Notes: generated by a model not told the origin, from the sequence alone. 64,000 nucleotides of DNA from Rhizomys pruinosus (GCA_009823505.1 VZQC01011955.1:412770-476769); one strand, 5' to 3'; numbered from the stretch's first letter, positions 11,765-24,068 are shown. A program made the numbers and translations.

Positions 11765-12055
11765 TTTATTCAGTAGATATTTGTTAAATGCCATTTTTTT
11801 TTAATGGCAACAGAGTCAGATGTGGGGGTTTTAGAGATGGATTGATTGCACACCATAAACAGATACTTATAGGTTCTTTGGAGAGACAGACAGGTTAAAC
11901 AAATTACAGCATTATAAGGTAATAAGGCCTGTCACTAGGGCAGCATAGAAACGTTGCTTAGCTGGCCGGGCCAGGAAAGAGTTGTCAGGGAAGTAGCATT
12001 TGGTCTTATAGTTTATGGGGTAGATTGTTGAGGGAGGTAGTCTGTGATTAGAGGT
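11765..12055 (+). mobile_element. L2-like LINE fragment
   Basis: The order of attcagtagatatttgttaaatg, gagacagacaggttaaacaa, ggaaagagttgtcagggaagt and a diverged continuation follows the L2 3' region. Old and degraded. Confidence 0.45.
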
Positions 12056-12514
12056 GGATGTTTCTGAGTTCAGAAACTAGATGTCATTCTCTAGTTCTGT
12101 GAATTTGAGTGAGTTACCTTGGCTTTTCCTGGTCTGTTTCATTGTTTGTGAATGAGGTCTCAATACCATAGAACCACCATGGGAATTCAGGGAAATGGCT
12201 TAGTTGGGATGAACATTGGCTGAGTGAATGCTCTTGTGGAGATCTCCTAGAGAGAAGAGGCAGACAGCAAGAAGGTGGCTGCATGACTGAGGTTTAGTAT
12301 GTGTAGAAATGAAGCTGAAGATGAAGTGGGAAATACAGACACAGAATAGAAATGCTCTGAGAGCTTCAGAAGGTACTAAATACTGGGAGCAAGTACGAGA
12401 CTGGGCTATCATCACATCTGCTTTTGAGGAAGTGCTCTCCAGTCCCTGTAGACAAATAGGATAATTTACCCATTTTGCTCCATCTATTGTATTTTGTTTA
12501 CTTGTTGATCAGTT

Positions 12515-12814
12515 GACTTTTTGAGACAGAGTCTCAAAGATAGTCCAATGTATTCTGGCCTTTTTTTTTTTTTTTTTTGAGACAGGGTCTCCCTTTAGTC
12601 CCAGCTGGCCTGGAGCTCACTATGTAGACCAGGCTGGCTTTGAGCTCACAGAGATCCACCTGCCTCTGCCTCCTGAGTGCAGGGATTAAAGGCCTGTTCC
12701 ACCATGTCCGGCTGCCCAATGTATTCTGAAACTCACTATGTAGCCTGAGCTGGCCTTGAATTCAAAATAGTCCCCATTGCCAGGATTATAGGCATGAGCC
12801 ATCATGCCTGGCTT
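12515..12814 (-). mobile_element. Older B1 SINE, split by a younger B1
   Basis: Left part gactttttgagacagagtctc (to 12557) and right part aaactcactatgtagcctgagc...atgcctggctt (from 12729) form one reversed, diverged B1 interrupted at 12558-12715. Confidence 0.75.
12558..12715 (-). mobile_element. B1 SINE inserted inside an older B1
   Basis: Reversed B1 with T-rich tail and full body, flanked by the 13-bp duplication ccaatgtattctg (12545-12557 and 12716-12728). Confidence 0.92.
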
Positions 12815-12826
12815 GTTTTATTTTTT

Positions 12827-13085
12827 TTTTATTTTATTTTATTTTTTTTTATTATTATTTATCTTTGTATGTGTATGAATGTACTGTCTGCATGCAGGTC
12901 TGTGCACCCGTGTCGTGCAATGCCGCGGAGGTCAGAAGAGGGTCTCGGATTCCCCTGGAACTGGAGTTCTCCTGGAATTGGAGTTTCAGACGGTTCTCGG
13001 CCACCATGTGGGTGCTGGGGATCGAACCCGGGTCCTCTGCAAGAGCGTCGGTGCTCTTAACCGCTAGGCTATCTCTCCAGTACCC
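12827..13085 (-). mobile_element. B2 SINE, long subfamily
   Basis: Reversed B2 with the 17-bp internal duplication (ggagttctcctggaattggag). Flanked by cttgttttatttttt at 12812-12826 and 13086-13100. It sits directly against the older B1, making a three-element cluster. Confidence 0.9.
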
Positions 13086-13099
13086 CTTGTTTTATTTTT

Positions 13100-13250
13100 T
13101 ACTTGTTTGTCTTTCTGTATTAGACCAGGAAATCCTTGAGAAGCATTATTATGTGTTTGTTTTTAGTCCCTCCCCAAACCCTAGCATCTACCACTTTACC
13201 TGACATATGATATGCTCAATAATATTTTTTTGAGTAAAGAAACAAGTAAG
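13100..13250 (+). mobile_element. L2/MIR3-type 3' end
   Basis: accaggaaatccttgagaa followed by cctagcatctaccactttacctgacatatgatatgctcaataatattttttgag matches the 3' end shared by L2/MIR3 elements. Confidence 0.5.
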
Positions 13251-14140
13251 AAGGGCTAAGTACAGCTGTTTACAGAAAGGTCCCACATTCATGGGAGTGT
13301 GGGAGTAACAACTGATGACAGAAGGCTAGCTGTAGAACCAGGATTGGCAAGAATTAGCACCTAATTAAGGGGGAGGGAAGGAGGCTAAGGTGAGCTCTCT
13401 GTTTCTGGGTGAGTTACTTGACTGATGGCAATGCCATTCATTGAGTTAGTAGAGGTTGGAGTCATGAGTGGTAGACCTGGGGGGTAGGTAATTTAAGTGC
13501 CATGGGGACATTAGGTGAAGTTGTTTAGGAACAATAGGCATCTGTGGCTGAGGTTTAAGGGAGTGGTTGTAGTTGCCCACATAAACTTGGGTGTCACCAG
13601 CATATCTCCTAGGCATTGTTAAAACATTAAAGACTCTTTTTTTTATAATGCTTTTATAGATGTTTTGTGTATTTCAGACATCATTTCTCAGTTTAGTTAA
13701 GACATATTCCCCTATCCCTTCCCGCCACACCACCCCAGATCATGCACTCTGCCATAACTATAGGAGCCTCTGTAACCTAGATGACACTGAAAGACATAGG
13801 CTCTCAGAAGACCCCATTTCAGTACAGTGTCCTGTAGCAGATCATGAGGGCTTTTACAGTACTCTTTTAGAGGGAGACCACACTTCTGGATTTTCTGGAG
13901 AAATTGAGAAAAGTTGTTAGACTGTGCAGAATCCCCAGATATCTGTTTTACCCATGAAAGGTAACCAATCCAAGATATAAAACTACCACCACCACCACTG
14001 TTTACAGTTAAGGAATAGTAAACATAAAATTAAAAAGGATACACTATCAAAATTGAATATATTGATTCTTTTGAAACTTACTGTATTGCTCTAATTATTT
14101 CCAGCTTACCACAGATCCATGTGGTGACTCACCACGGACT
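13250..14140. other. Mostly unidentified non-coding DNA
   Basis: Low-complexity-free sequence. Part of 13400-13600 may be an old repeat, but I cannot name it. No exon signals seen. Confidence 0.4.
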
Positions 14141-14147
14141 CCTCATA

Positions 14148-14306
14148 AGGTCAGGCTTTGTGGAACATAACTTTAGTCATAACACTCAGGAGGCAGAGAC
14201 AGGTAGGTCTCTGTGAGTTCCAGTCCAGCCTGGTTTATCTGTCAAATTCCAGGCCAGCCATTCTTATACATAGTGAGACTCTGTCTCAAAAACAGAAGAA
14301 TAAACA
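14148..14306 (+). mobile_element. B1 SINE, diverged
   Basis: gtcaggctttgtggaacataact...acactcaggaggcagagacagg...gtgagactctgtctcaaaaac. Confidence 0.7.
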
Positions 14307-15369
14307 TCTTCACTGTGGTTCCTACTAGCACTTGGTTGTCCCTGAACCATTGAGTATGACCAGTGACTTAGCATAGAAAGGTAGAGCTGCATTTACTAAA
14401 TATGGCCACAAAGCAAAGGGAGCTGAACTCTTAGGTTCCTTGTGATAGGCTAGTCTACTATCTGTCGGGATTTTGAAAGAATATAGTAGGTATCAGGACC
14501 CTTAGGTGGTTTTCCCTTTCCTCAACAGAAATTAGAAAGTGTCCTGATGGTAGAAAGTAAAAACTTTCAAATCCAGCTCATTAGGTTCAGTTTGCTCTAT
14601 CGCAAGAAGCCTGTATTTATTGGCAGAGATATAGCAGTATGTGCTAACAGCACTATTTCTGGATCTGCCATGCAAGTAGGAAGTTCCTGTCTCAGTAAGG
14701 GATGATGATAAGTACTGGATCCTTTTTCTGGCTAACACTCTCACATGAAGACCAGACTAATCAAGAAATAATTATCACAGGCTTACTTAGTGTAGGTGAG
14801 CCGAGCATACTCACCAGGACTTGTCAGCTGATAAATTAGTGTAATGATTACAAACTTGTGTTCATTTTTGAAGACAGAGGTAATATGTCTTGATTAGATT
14901 TGCTTCTCTCTTTGAATTACTGCTTTATACTTTGTTATTTAGGTAATGCCATATCTTTTCTTCTTTAAATTAGAGGTCAAGGAGGAGACTGATTTGTCTT
15001 TGCATTGTCATCATGCGTTGCCTGGGTCTTGAGCATGGTCCCCAGTCAGTAAATACTGACCTAGCCAATATCATGCACAACAAAGATTTTAAAAAAATCT
15101 CTAGCTTCCTTATAATATTGAATGCCACACAAATGCTATGTAAATAGTTGTTCTACTGTATTGTCTAGGGAATAAAGAGATGGGTCCCTAGCAACAGAAT
15201 CATAGGAAAAAATGAGAATAGTAGAGAAAAGGCATACACTAGGATATATGGAAAGGTAGAATGTGGCTCTTCTAGTGTATGGTGGAGGATTGGTGAATCC
15301 TGGTTGGAAATCAGTGTCGTGGTTCGAGTGCTTGGCCACTTACTTGCTTTTACATCATGTGTTGAGTCC

Positions 15370-15530
15370 TGACAACCTGGTGGGTTGCTGTCATCATTGC
15401 CTTTTGAGTAGGGGAAGGAGCTGAGGCTTCTGGAAATGAAGTAATTTGCTCAAGATCACAGAGCTGTTAAATACAGATTTCAACTGAAGTCTGATTCTAG
15501 AATCCAGGTGCTAAAATAAACCACAGTACC
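15370..15530 (+). mobile_element. MIR fragment
   Basis: aagtaatttgctcaagatca followed by cagagctgttaaatacagatttcaa is the MIR core pattern. Confidence 0.6.
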
Positions 15531-15649
15531 CACCCCTGGGACTGATGGGGGGGGTCAGTTGAGAATGTAATTTTTCTAGGTTTGTCTTAGGAATGAGCCA
15601 ATTCTCTGGCAACAAGAAATGCCTTTGTCCTGTCCTTGGCGAATGAATA

Positions 15650-15653
<4 letters not shown>

Positions 15654-15695
<42 letters not shown>
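15654..15695. repeat. (TC)n microsatellite
   Basis: About 21 pure TC units. Confidence 0.95.
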
Positions 15696-15699
<4 letters not shown>

Positions 15700-16282
15700 G
15701 TACTCATGGAACTTAGTAGAACAGGAGAAATCCCCATGTTGGTGGGAGAAGAACAGGCAGCAGCTGGCTGTGGGTGTCTAGGTGTTCCCTCCCTAGGGAA
15801 TTGGAGTTGGTGAACCACTGCCTGGCTCCTAACACTGGTTCATCTGGGGGTTCTTCTGAGAGCGGAGGAGCAACATGTCATTAGAAATCTGTCTGGCCTT
15901 TCCATCTGGCAAGGGATATGTGTGTCTCTGCTCTATGTGCATTTGGAGTGCTGAGGAGAGGCCGGTGTTTCCCTTTCTCTGGAGTTGGGGGTGGTAGTGG
16001 TATTTCTGTATCCTGTTTCATGATCAGGGCCTGGCCTCTAGGAGCTGCCCTCCTGTCCACTAGCAGAAGGTCTATGAACCTAGATACACTGATATACATC
16101 AGGCATACAGGTAAACCTTGAGCCAAGCAGATGGGCTTTTATGAAGCTAGAGTGATTTCTACCCCTACCCCTAGGGGACAGGAAAACAGGACAGAGATGA
16201 GGGTCCTCCTTGAGAGTTCCTTTGCTTGAACCAGGGATACTCTTGTGTCTGTCAAGCCAGTTTTCTTGGCAGGGGAATGCCA

Positions 16283-16413
16283 AGTCAGATATGGTGGCTT
16301 ATGCTTATAATCCCAGCACTCAAGAGGCTGAGGCAGGGGGATTACCTTGAGTTCAAGACCAGTCTGGGCTACAAAGTGAGGCTTTCCCTGTCTCTAAAGA
16401 AAAAAACAAAAAC
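16283..16413 (+). mobile_element. PB1/B1-type SINE
   Basis: gtcagatatggtggcttatgcttataatcccagcactcaagaggctgaggcaggg: the older monomer type without the internal B1 duplication, ending in an A-rich tract. Confidence 0.75.
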
Positions 16414-16726
16414 GTCAAGAACAGGGAAGGAGGTGAGAAAGCTTAGTTGAATTCTCTGCTAATAAGAATGGAGTGAATAATGGATGTGTCATCTGGCCAA
16501 AGAGAAAGTTCCAGGCTAGAGAGGGAAGCCTTGAGGTCCTAGGTATGCCATTTATCTTTTATTTTTTTCCTAGTTTACCAATTACAGCATTCCTTAAATT
16601 TGCTTAGGGACCTGGTTCCAGGATGCTCCACTATCCAAAGCCACCAATGTTCAAGTCCAAGTCCCTTAGATAAAGTGGTATGTTTGTACATAATGTGTAT
16701 TCATACTAAATCATCTCTAGGCTACC

Positions 16727-16899
16727 TATAGTGCATAGTGCCATGTGAACACTACATTAATGGTTGTTATAGTGCGTAGTGCCATGTGAACACTACATAA
16801 ATGGTTGTTATAGTGCGTAGTGTCATGTGAACACTACATAAAGGGTTGTTATAGTGTGTAGTGCCATGTGAACACCACATAAATGGTTGTTATAGTGTA
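16727..16899. repeat. 41-bp minisatellite, about 4.2 copies
   Basis: The unit containing tagtgccatgtgaacactac and ataaatggttgttatagtg repeats with an exact 41-base period (the tggttgttat phrase and its variants recur at 16761, 16802, 16843 and 16884), with one or a few substitutions between copies. Confidence 0.92.
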
Positions 16900-16999
16900 T
16901 TCTTTGACGAGTAATGAAAAATGAAGTCTGAGCATGTTCAATACACATGCAGCTTTTTCCAGGAATGCTTTGAGTCCAAGGTTGGTCTACTCTATGTAT

Positions 17000-18800
17000 G
17001 TAGGAGCCGTGGAGACAGAGAACCACTTTATCTGGGGCTAGTGCTGACTGGTATTGTTGGGCAGGGAACCGGACATCACTGAGCCCCAGTTTCTTCCTTT
17101 ATCCAATAAGTTTTAGCTCTTTACAAGCTTGCTGTGAGGTCCGTGAATATGATGTATGCGCCCACACTTTGCATTCTGGAGGGGGTGCTGCCTGTCCTTC
17201 CCACCCCAGCGGCTGCAGTGCTGTCTTCCTTTTTCTAGGCGCAGAATGAACTTGAGCTGATTGGAGTTTGGCTTTGACTTTGCTCTTGCTGTTTGTTGCC
17301 CAAAGGAACATTCTGGATTAACAGATTGTGAAGGAGGAACAAAGAAAGCTGGGGAGGAGGAAGTGATTCTTTTTTTTTTTTTTCATCTCAATATCAGGAC
17401 CTTAAGTGAATCCCCAGGGTCACAGAGCAGAAGGAAACATTCTAGAGACAACAGCCTGACTTAATGTCCCCACCGGTCTGTCAACCTCTACCACCCCTCC
17501 AGTACAGTGCTGGTTCCCTGAGACATGGGGCTGGAAGGCTGGGGTGTGCCCCAGGGGTACAGAGATAGGAGGAGAGGGGATGTTCAGAGGCTTCAGGCTG
17601 AGAGCTGACACAGATGAACAGACCAGAAGGCAAGACCAATGCCTACAGCCCACACTGTCACCCCAGAGCCAGTGACTAATAGTGGTAGAGGGTGGGGAGT
17701 GGTGAGTGCTGCGGGGGGGGAGGGGGGGTCAGGGAAGTGGTAGAGAGCACCTGATCAGTGCAGCTCTGGCCATCTGCCCGCTCCTCACACAGCCTCTACT
17801 GACTGCAATTTGGAGTTTGGAAGAGGATTCTGGCTAGGGGATGATGAGGAAGATTGTTGTTGAAATGGAGTGTTTGGGAGGCTGCGCCCTCCCTCATCTC
17901 TCCTCTCACTTCCTGACCTCCAAAATGCTCCTTAAATATAACACTCTCAGCGCCTGATGACTCTTCTGCCTGAGCTTGGAGCTTTGATTCCCTTGCGTGT
18001 GACTGCAGCACCATTCTGCCCCAGTTTTGCTAGCAACTAGAGGCATGCGGCTGTGCCTGATATACCACTGCAGTTAGCTCTGCTGCCTGGGAGAACAGAG
18101 GGGCAGAGGGACTGCAGCCCTAGTCTAAGAACTCGAGATAGAAGAAGAGCCTTGGGGAGCTGGCTATCCATTTTCTGTTCCAGATGCAGAGCAAGTGGCT
18201 TGAAGTGACTTAGCAAGGTCACGAGGAGGCCTAATGGGGAGGTGATAGAGCTCTGAATTCTCCCTGGGGTTCTGCCTGTGGTTGGCTAAAGCCTTGGATG
18301 GCCCCCGACTCTTGAGTACACAGATCTTGAGTTTGCTTTGGTCAAGGGTCTTGGGTGTCTGGAATTGGTCATTAGCAGTTTACTTTAATTGAATGGTGAC
18401 CTGTGTTACCTTTCTAGTCCCTATCTGTGGATGAGGCAAGAAACTACAGTCATTGTTATTCTTGGGTTAGACATGAAGCAATATCAGGGTTGGGGAAATC
18501 TTAAGGCCTGGAGGAGGCTAAGAAAACGTCGACACAGGTGCAATAAAAAAGGAACTTTTTTTTTAAACTGACAACTCAGTAAAGTTTGGAAGAAATCATC
18601 CAAAAAGGATTAGAATAACACATATTAATCAAATCAGTGTTTATGAGTTACACTCTCAAACTTTTTTTTGAAACATGTATAACGAAATATTGCCATGGGC
18701 AGATTCTTCCTCCCTTATGAAAGATTGATGCACAGTTGTTTCCTCATTACTCTTTTTTTCCTAAAAATGTTTTAATAAGCATCAAGCAGATACAAAAGGT
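17000..18800. other. Unique non-coding block
   Basis: No SINE between about 16.9 and 18.8 kb, a long gap for this window. Contains a G-run at 17712-17729 and short homopolymers. No convincing exon. Confidence 0.4.
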
Positions 18801-18824
18801 TATTTATAAAGTATATAAAATATA

Positions 18825-18974
18825 GCTGGGCATGGTGGCGCACGCCTTTAATCCTAGCACTCGGGAGGCAGAGACAGGCGGATCTTTGTGAGTTCAAGGC
18901 CAGCCTGGTCTACAGAGTGAGTTCCAGGATGGCTGGGGCTACAGGGAGACCCTGTCTCGAAAAGACCCCCCCCA
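18825..18974 (+). mobile_element. B1 SINE, young
   Basis: Full body, gctgggcatggtggcgcacg to ccctgtctcgaaaagacc. Flanked by the 17-bp duplication aaagtatataaaatata (18808-18824 and 18975-18991). The tail is CCCCCCC rather than poly-A. Confidence 0.93.
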
Positions 18975-19129
18975 AAAGTATATAAAATATATAAATGAGA
19001 AACTTATTGTCAGAGAAATACTTCTCATTATCATATTTTCATTGGGGGGAATAGGTAAAGAGAAACTATAAAGTAGTATAAACTATAAAGAGAAGAGAAA
19101 CAACAAATTATCTTGCTGGTTAACAGCAT

Positions 19130-19830
19130 TCTCTTAATTAACTTTTTGAACGGCTTTGTTATTAACTTTGTTGCCTACTCCATTGTTCAATGTCCAGGTT
19201 TAAGATTAGCCTTCTCATTGTATGGATATAAAATATATGTATGGAAGAATACTCTATATAATCTTCATAGACTCCCTTTTCTTTGTTCAACATTGTATAT
19301 TTGAGATTTACTCACTCTGTTGACTATAACAGCACTATACATTTTTAGTGCTATGTAAGATCTAGTTGGAAATATTACATGGTATTTGTTCTTACAGATA
19401 CCTTTGTTTTATGTATAGATCTTCATAATGACATGGTGTGGTGTGTCAAGTTTCTTGTGCATGTGCCCTTATGTAAATTGCTTTCATCAGAGGAAGAAAG
19501 TAGCCCATAGTGTTGGCCGGTGGGGATGTATTTGTTCAACTCCATAATTGGGTACTTGAATCTCTGTATACTCTACTAGCTCTTTTTCAATGCCTGATAT
19601 TCCTTGACTTTAATTTTTTTGCCCATCAGATGGGTCTGAAATGGCATCTCACTAGTGTTTCAAATATGTACTTCCCCAAGTTCTGATGAAGGTGAGCACC
19701 TGTTTGTATGTTTATCATTTCCCTTTCTGAAAGTGCCTATTCACATCTTCTATTTTCCTAATGTCTGTTTCTCATGGGTTTGTAGGAATTTTTAATAAAC
19801 TCTGAACAGTCTCTTCTCGATATATGTTGT
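19130..19830 (-). mobile_element. Ancient L1M LINE fragment
   Basis: The order of phrases (ttgtatggatataaaat, ttgcccatcagatgggtctgaaatggcatctcactagtg, cctattcacatcttctat) follows the 3' part of old mammalian L1 in reverse orientation. Degraded, no open frame. Confidence 0.55.
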
Positions 19831-20255
19831 ACATATTCCTCCCCAGAAAAACTTTGCTCCCTTTCCCTCCTTTCTGAATAATCAGAAGTTGTTGCTTTTA
19901 CTGTGCCTAAATTTATCATTCTTTTCTTTTGTAGGTATGTGTGTGAATTGTTTACGGAAACCTTAGACTACAGTTGTTAAGTTAGTGTGGGGATCAGTTT
20001 GAGTCTGTGACTTATCAGGAGAGATTATTTTTCGTCCTTCATTGCCTGTCAAAGTTATTCCTTTGAACTCCATCCTTAGGGTGAGATATGCCCAAACAGG
20101 AGCCCAGTCGGGTGAGGCCACTGTGTCAGGAAGTCTTCTCTTCAACCATACTCCTTTTGGGCTTTTACAGTTTCTTTGTTTTGAGGCCATGGAAACTGAA
20201 GCCCAGGTTCACTGGTTTTTGCCATCACAAAGTGTTTGAACTCTGTATTTCTTTT

Positions 20256-20452
20256 TTTTAAAATTAATTATATTTATTTCTGTATGTGTATGAATGTACT
20301 GTCTGCATGTAGGTTTGTGCACCCATGTCACGCAATGCGGTGGAGATCAGAAGAGGGTGTCAGATTCCCCTGGAACTGGAGTTCTCCTGGAATCGGAGTT
20401 TCAGACAGTTCTCGGCTGCCACGTGGGTGCTGGGGATCGAACCCCGGTCCTT
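20256..20452 (-). mobile_element. B2 SINE, long subfamily, head truncated
   Basis: Reversed B2 with the 17-bp duplication (ggagttctcctggaatcggag). It stops after gaaccccggtccttcg, so the outer tRNA head with the A box is missing. Confidence 0.85.
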
Positions 20453-21102
20453 CGTTTTTTACCAGTACCCCAGCATTTTAAAATACATTCCTTTTGGCTT
20501 TCTGTTTTCCTTTATCCGTTTTATGTGGCGATACTACCGGATAGGGAAGGTCTTCAGAGTCCAGTTTTCTCTAATTTGTGTCCTTCCTAGAACATGACTA
20601 TCAAGGAGCCAGGCTGTGCAGAGGCCGAGTCAGGAGATCTGCACTCATTCCTAGACCTTATGCCAATGTGCTGGATTTACCTGTGAAGGAACCTTTCAGG
20701 CTATGCAGACTGCTATACATAGGAGTCTCTGGGATGAGAACATTCCTTGTCTCGCATGGTCTCAGGCACCAACCAGTTAATATCAGGAACATACAGTCCT
20801 CTGTCTCCTCACCTGTGTTTTGACCATATTTTGAGTTTTTTCTTTATGAACTGAAAAAGATGGCATCTGTCTCCAGAGCATCAGGAAACATCCTTGTCTC
20901 AGAAACACAGAGCCAAGCGAGATAACTGTTACCCATCCCACTAGGCTCTGCTGTCTCCCTTCTTTTCAGGCATTCATACTGGCACCCAAGCCATCAATAA
21001 CCATTGGGAATGAAAAGGCTGCCTTGACTTCTAACCTATTGCTTATATTATTAGTGTTCAAGTGAATGAGCTCTTTCAAACCAGCATGTCTGGTAGAGAA
21101 GA

Positions 21103-21140
21103 TGTGTGTGTGTGTGTGTGTTTGTGTGTGTGTGTATATA
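21103..21140. repeat. (TG)n with interruptions
   Basis: TG units broken by TTTG and ending in TATATA. Confidence 0.9.
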
Positions 21141-21187
21141 CTTTCCTGCATTGTGGGTTCTTCCTTTATTATTTTTTACCTTAGTTT

Positions 21188-21400
21188 TTGAGACAGAGTT
21201 TCTCACTGAACCTGGAGCTCACTGATTGGCTAGACTGACTGATAGACCCTGGGATCTGCCTATCTCCATACCCACCAGCACTAGGAAACAGATGTGCTCC
21301 TTTTCCCAGTGTGAATGTGCTTTGCCCACTGTTAATGTGGGTGCTGGCAATCCTAACTCAGGTCCCCTTGCATGTGAAGCAGGCTCTTACCTATTCTCCC
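21188..21400 (-). mobile_element. Rodent interspersed repeat, 'actgaacctggagctca' family
   Basis: tttctcactgaacctggagctcactgattggctagac...gtgggtgctggcaatcctaactcaggtccccttgcatg. The same architecture recurs at 26.88, 36.84 and 59.1 kb and in fragments elsewhere. It has a tRNA-like reversed end. I cannot name the family with confidence. Confidence 0.55.
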
Positions 21401-21415
21401 TACACCTGAGATTTA

Positions 21416-21638
21416 AAAAGTTATTATTATTATTATTTGTGTGTATAAATGTATTCTCTGCATGTGTGTAAGTGCATCAGTGTTGTATAGTACCTGTGGA
21501 GGTCAGAAGAGGGTGCTGGATTTCCCTGGAACTTGAGTTACTGGAAGTTGTTAGCTGCTGTGTGGGTGCTTGGAACCAAACATGAGTCCCCTGCAAGAGC
21601 AGCCAGTGCTCTTCACTGCTGAGACATCTCTCCAGCCT
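21416..21638 (-). mobile_element. B2 SINE
   Basis: Reversed B2 without the 17-bp duplication, moderately diverged. Flanked by the 13-bp duplication cacctgagattta (21403-21415 and 21639-21651). It is inserted at the edge of the preceding repeat. Confidence 0.9.
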
Positions 21639-21659
21639 CACCTGAGATTTATTTTTTAT

Positions 21660-23480
21660 AAGCATGCATAGGGATTAGGTTTGGAGTTGGACATGCCTAT
21701 GTTTATATCCCAAACTTTCACCTTTCTGGCTGTTTGGAATTAGACATAGCCAGACACTTCTTTTGTTACTAACTGCACTGACTGCCACATCACCCTGGCC
21801 ACCACTTCAACATGTGGTATAGGATCAGATGTGACCATCTCTGTATGATGCCTAGCTCAACAGCTGATGTCACAGGCCTTCTCTGTACTCTGCTTAATAG
21901 TTACCAAGGAGGGCTTCTATAGAGTTTCAAAAAGTAGCTATAGACTGAAGGCCAAAGGAAAGTTTTTAGAGTGATGCTTGGGGGCTTTGATCTGACCTTA
22001 AGTGTTCCCTGTGCTTGGGCCAGTGAGAGCATTCACATCTTTGTAAAGGACTCTCGGTGATGCTAACCTAAATGGGGGATCGCAGGGCCCAGGAGGTCTA
22101 GTGACTGAGTTGCCCAGGTCACAAAGGACAGTTCTGTGCAAATGAGGAATCCAGTGCACCTCTTCAATTCTTGTGCTGAAGGTGTGGCCTGGATACAGGC
22201 TCAAGGAGCCTTAAAAATGCTGATATGTTCAGAAGTCCTTTGGGGCATTTGGATGTTGTCTGATACAGGGCTGTGGGTGGAGAGAAAGTATGCCAGTCAT
22301 GGCTACTTGGCTAGGATACCCTGAAAGCTCAGTGTATCCTACAGTGTTGCTTCATTTCTTCTGTGCTCCTCCGATGCTTGAGAGACACAGCAGTGATTTA
22401 GTTCAGTTTGTTTAAAGTCTCTTCAGTTAAGCCCTTGCTAACAGGACCCACCTGCAAGCCCTCTAATTCAGAATTTATATATCATGGGATGGGAGGAGAT
22501 GTCTACTCCCTACTTTTGTGGATGCACAGCCTAGAAAGAGGGAGGCCGCATTATAAGCAGTGACCAGCAGGTGACTGTGCCCAGTGGGGTCTGCACTTGT
22601 CTTCATTAAGAGCATCACCTTAGAACATCATGCTTGAGCGATGTGCTACAGCCCAGGCATGGCTGTAGAGTGTTCTGGGCCAGTTTCAGGGGAAGGGCTT
22701 ATCATGGTTCAGCTGAAGGTTGCTATTTCATAATTAATCTCCTCTTTGTTCTTTTTTCACCCATCCACATTACTGACCCAGATAATGGCTAATATGGAGA
22801 AGACTAGAAAGGAGAGTGGCACAGTGGGGAAACCCCTCACCCCTCCAAGATGATTTAGGGGTGGTGGGCATTTCCCACATCAAGAAGTTAAGTGGGAGCA
22901 TTTTCTTTTTCTTTTTCTTTTTTTAGTTGGAGCTTTTTCACCTTGTGCTGTGCTTGGTCTAAATCTTCCCGCAGCCCCTTGATGGTGATGATGGCTGCTT
23001 AAATTCTAAACTGGTCTGGTCTAGGCTGTTGGGGCCACCTTGAAAGGATTCCTGAGCTCAGGGGACTGAGGGGCTGCTTTGCTATCCACAGTTGCTGCTC
23101 ACCACATGCCCTCCTAATCTGGGCAATTTCCATAGCAGGGGAAGGGAACTCTTGAGTTCTGTGTGCTCAGAACTAACTGCTTGAGAGCTCAGCCTGTGGC
23201 TGCCCCACCTGCCTCACCAGGACTGACAATTCTACTTAAGGTGGTCTTCTAGAGCCTGTCTTGGTACACTAAACTCTATCCAGGAGCTTCAGGTCTGCTC
23301 AGATAGAAATCCTGAGGTTTGCCAGGACCTAGGACCCAGTCTCCCCTCCCCTGACAGAGTGGGACTTGTTAACTCCTTGGTGGGTACCTGCCCATATGAC
23401 CCTCTTCAGAGATGCCTGCCTCTTCCCTCTTTCTGTATAATGTTCCCTCCTGCAAACACCTTGGTCTCTGGCATCGCCGC
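21660..23480. other. Unique non-coding block
   Basis: No SINE recognised over 1.8 kb. Short CT-rich patch at 22903-22924. No exon signals stood out. Confidence 0.4.
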
Positions 23481-23529
23481 TGGTGGATCTGTCCCATTCT
23501 GGGACAAAACATGTGCTGTGTCTTTAAAT

Positions 23530-23711
23530 GGGCGGAAGTGGCTGGCGGTGCTTTGCTTGGGTACTGCATTGATTAGGAGATTATATGGAGCTGCCGGAGG
23601 AGGAGCTGCCGCCTGGGGGAGGAGAGGTGCAGGTTCTGCTAGGTCTGTGCTCTCTGCTCCTCCAGGCTCTCCTTGCCTTTGCTCCCTGAGGCTGCTCATG
23701 GCCTGTAGGAG
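23530..23711 (+). promoter_or_regulatory. Candidate second promoter and first exon
   Basis: A GC box (GGGCGG, 23530-23535) stands upstream of a TATA-like ttatat (23581-23586). About 25-30 bases after that begins a purine-rich, then pyrimidine-rich GC segment ending in ctgtaggag with donor GTGAGG (GT at 23712-23713). The whole block is free of SINEs. If the TATA-like element works, transcription would begin near 23611 and yield an untranslated or barely coding exon of about 100 nt: the only ATG near the donor, at 23698, is followed by four codons and would leave in phase 2. It precedes the ATG segment ending at 24131 on the same strand. Confidence 0.35.
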
Positions 23712-23930
23712 GTGAGGGTGGGTGGATGGCAGCCAGCCTGACTCTGGACGCAACTCCAGCGCTCGTTCAGCTCAGCCCTGCCAGATTACCCATCCTCATC
23801 AGAGACTGGCAGTGGTGGTAACAGCCCAAGCAGCCGCTCCAGCCCTGGGCTGGATTTGTTCAAGCTGCCCTTGGCCTGTGAGCCCAGCTGGGATCTGGGA
23901 GAGGGGCAGTGAGGACAGGAGCAGCATTTG

Positions 23931-23932
<2 letters not shown>

Positions 23933-23968
<36 letters not shown>
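23933..23968. repeat. (CT)n microsatellite
   Basis: About 17 CT units, 100 bases upstream of the candidate ATG exon. Confidence 0.95.
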
Positions 23969-23972
<4 letters not shown>

Positions 23973-24068
23973 TTCTCTGTGTTCAAGTCACATTATATGG
24001 GATTCTGTTCTTTTGGGACTTCGTCATCTTTTTCACTATGTCCTGGGACCTCTGGAGCTGTGACGGGG

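Noticed and set aside
20580..20670. Acceptor-like tgtgtccttcctag followed by an ATG frame (MTIKEPG...)
   Set aside because: No matching donor and an early stop. Kept as chance.
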